DNA from: Hyparrhenia diplandra
Lineage: Eukaryota; Streptophyta; Magnoliopsida; Poales; Poaceae
DNA length: 64,000 nucleotides
Assembly: GCA_015847255.1 (NCBI GenBank)
Contig: JADLZK010009181.1
Location: 1,054,001-1,118,000 of the forward strand
Reading direction: 5' to 3'
The notes under the pieces are model-generated. The model searched no databases. It saw nothing but the letters and a program-made list of their open reading frames with translations, and was not told the origin of the DNA. Made by a program: the position numbers and the translations under genes. Shown here piece by piece: positions 63,841 to 64,000 of the stretch; the first letter of the stretch is position 1, and every line of letters starts with the position of its first letter.

Positions 63841-64000
63841 GAGAGAAGCCAACAAGTGTGTTAGTTATGGACAAACACAACAATTGCGAGATAATATGCA
63901 CAAAGAGCAAAACATATATATGCCAACAAGTGTGTTATTTATAGACAAACACAACTGTTAATGGACGGCATAAAACTCATAATGGGGGCTGTAAAAAACG

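Larger units (their letters stand above)
37075..64000 (+). mobile_element. CACTA-1: TNP2-bearing CACTA transposon, right end not in window
   Basis: A CACTAC sequence at 37075 starts a TTGCAAC/TGCCAC-rich subterminal array (to about 37600), followed by a full-length but broken TNP2 gene on the plus strand and a GRF-type gene on the minus strand. It appears inserted in the gypsy element. No right subterminal array of this type occurs before 64000, so either it extends past the window, with CACTA-2 nested inside, or its right part is lost. The span given is the maximum; only 37075 to about 45650 is well tied to it. Confidence 0.5.

Overview
The window looks like gene-poor nuclear chromatin of a grass (Poaceae). 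Nearly everything in it is transposable-element DNA of types typical of grasses: a Ty1/copia element, a Ty3/gypsy element of the Tat type with an antisense reading frame, LTR retrotransposons without coding capacity, L1-type LINE pieces, a Mutator-like element with long terminal inverted repeats, and CACTA (En/Spm) transposons with TNP2 and PTTA genes. I see no intact host gene, no rRNA gene, no functional tRNA gene and no CRISPR array. Almost every coding region carries stops or frameshifts.

Layout. 1-1767: minus-strand remnant of a CCHC zinc-knuckle plus DUF4283 gene. 2.1-3.2 kb: old gypsy LTR. 3.5-6.9 kb: CACTA deletion derivative with a piece of an unidentified gene. 7.0-8.4 kb: possible inverted-repeat element carrying promoter-like DNA. 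8.4-11.7 kb: exon-like sequence split by a solo LTR (9817-11501). 11815-19833: a small Mutator-like element with about 225 bp inverted repeats and a 9-bp target duplication, with a copia element (12534-19218, 5-bp duplication) inside it. 20.2-23.5 kb: two LINE fragments. From 23499 a Tat-type gypsy element begins and runs past 37 kb.

The rest is a set of insertions inside insertions. The gypsy element cuts LINE fragment B. It is interrupted by a minus-strand non-coding LTR element (30318-35744) and by a CACTA transposon (CACTA-1, left end near 37075, right end apparently beyond the window). The CACTA-1 TNP2 gene is interrupted by a solo LTR (39248-40927, 5-bp duplication). CACTA-1 is followed by, and probably contains, a second CACTA (CACTA-2, 45654-62020) with matching ends and a TTC target duplication. 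CACTA-2 is in turn interrupted by a non-coding LTR element (48368-56424).

Two patterns stand out. First, three minus-strand gene starts (44.1, 56.5 and 62.9 kb) each have a TATA box and, 50-110 bp further upstream, a tRNA-like A-box/B-box sequence on the plus strand. Second, LTR pairs and pseudogenes differ from one another unusually often at CAG/CTG positions. This could be a methylation-linked sequencing artefact or real mutation; if it is an artefact, some of the frameshifts reported here are not real.

The CACTA genes would act together: TNP2 is the transposase and the PTTA-type protein is the second element protein, presumably binding the subterminal repeats. In CACTA-2 only the C-terminus of TNP2 remains, so it would depend on transposase supplied from elsewhere.
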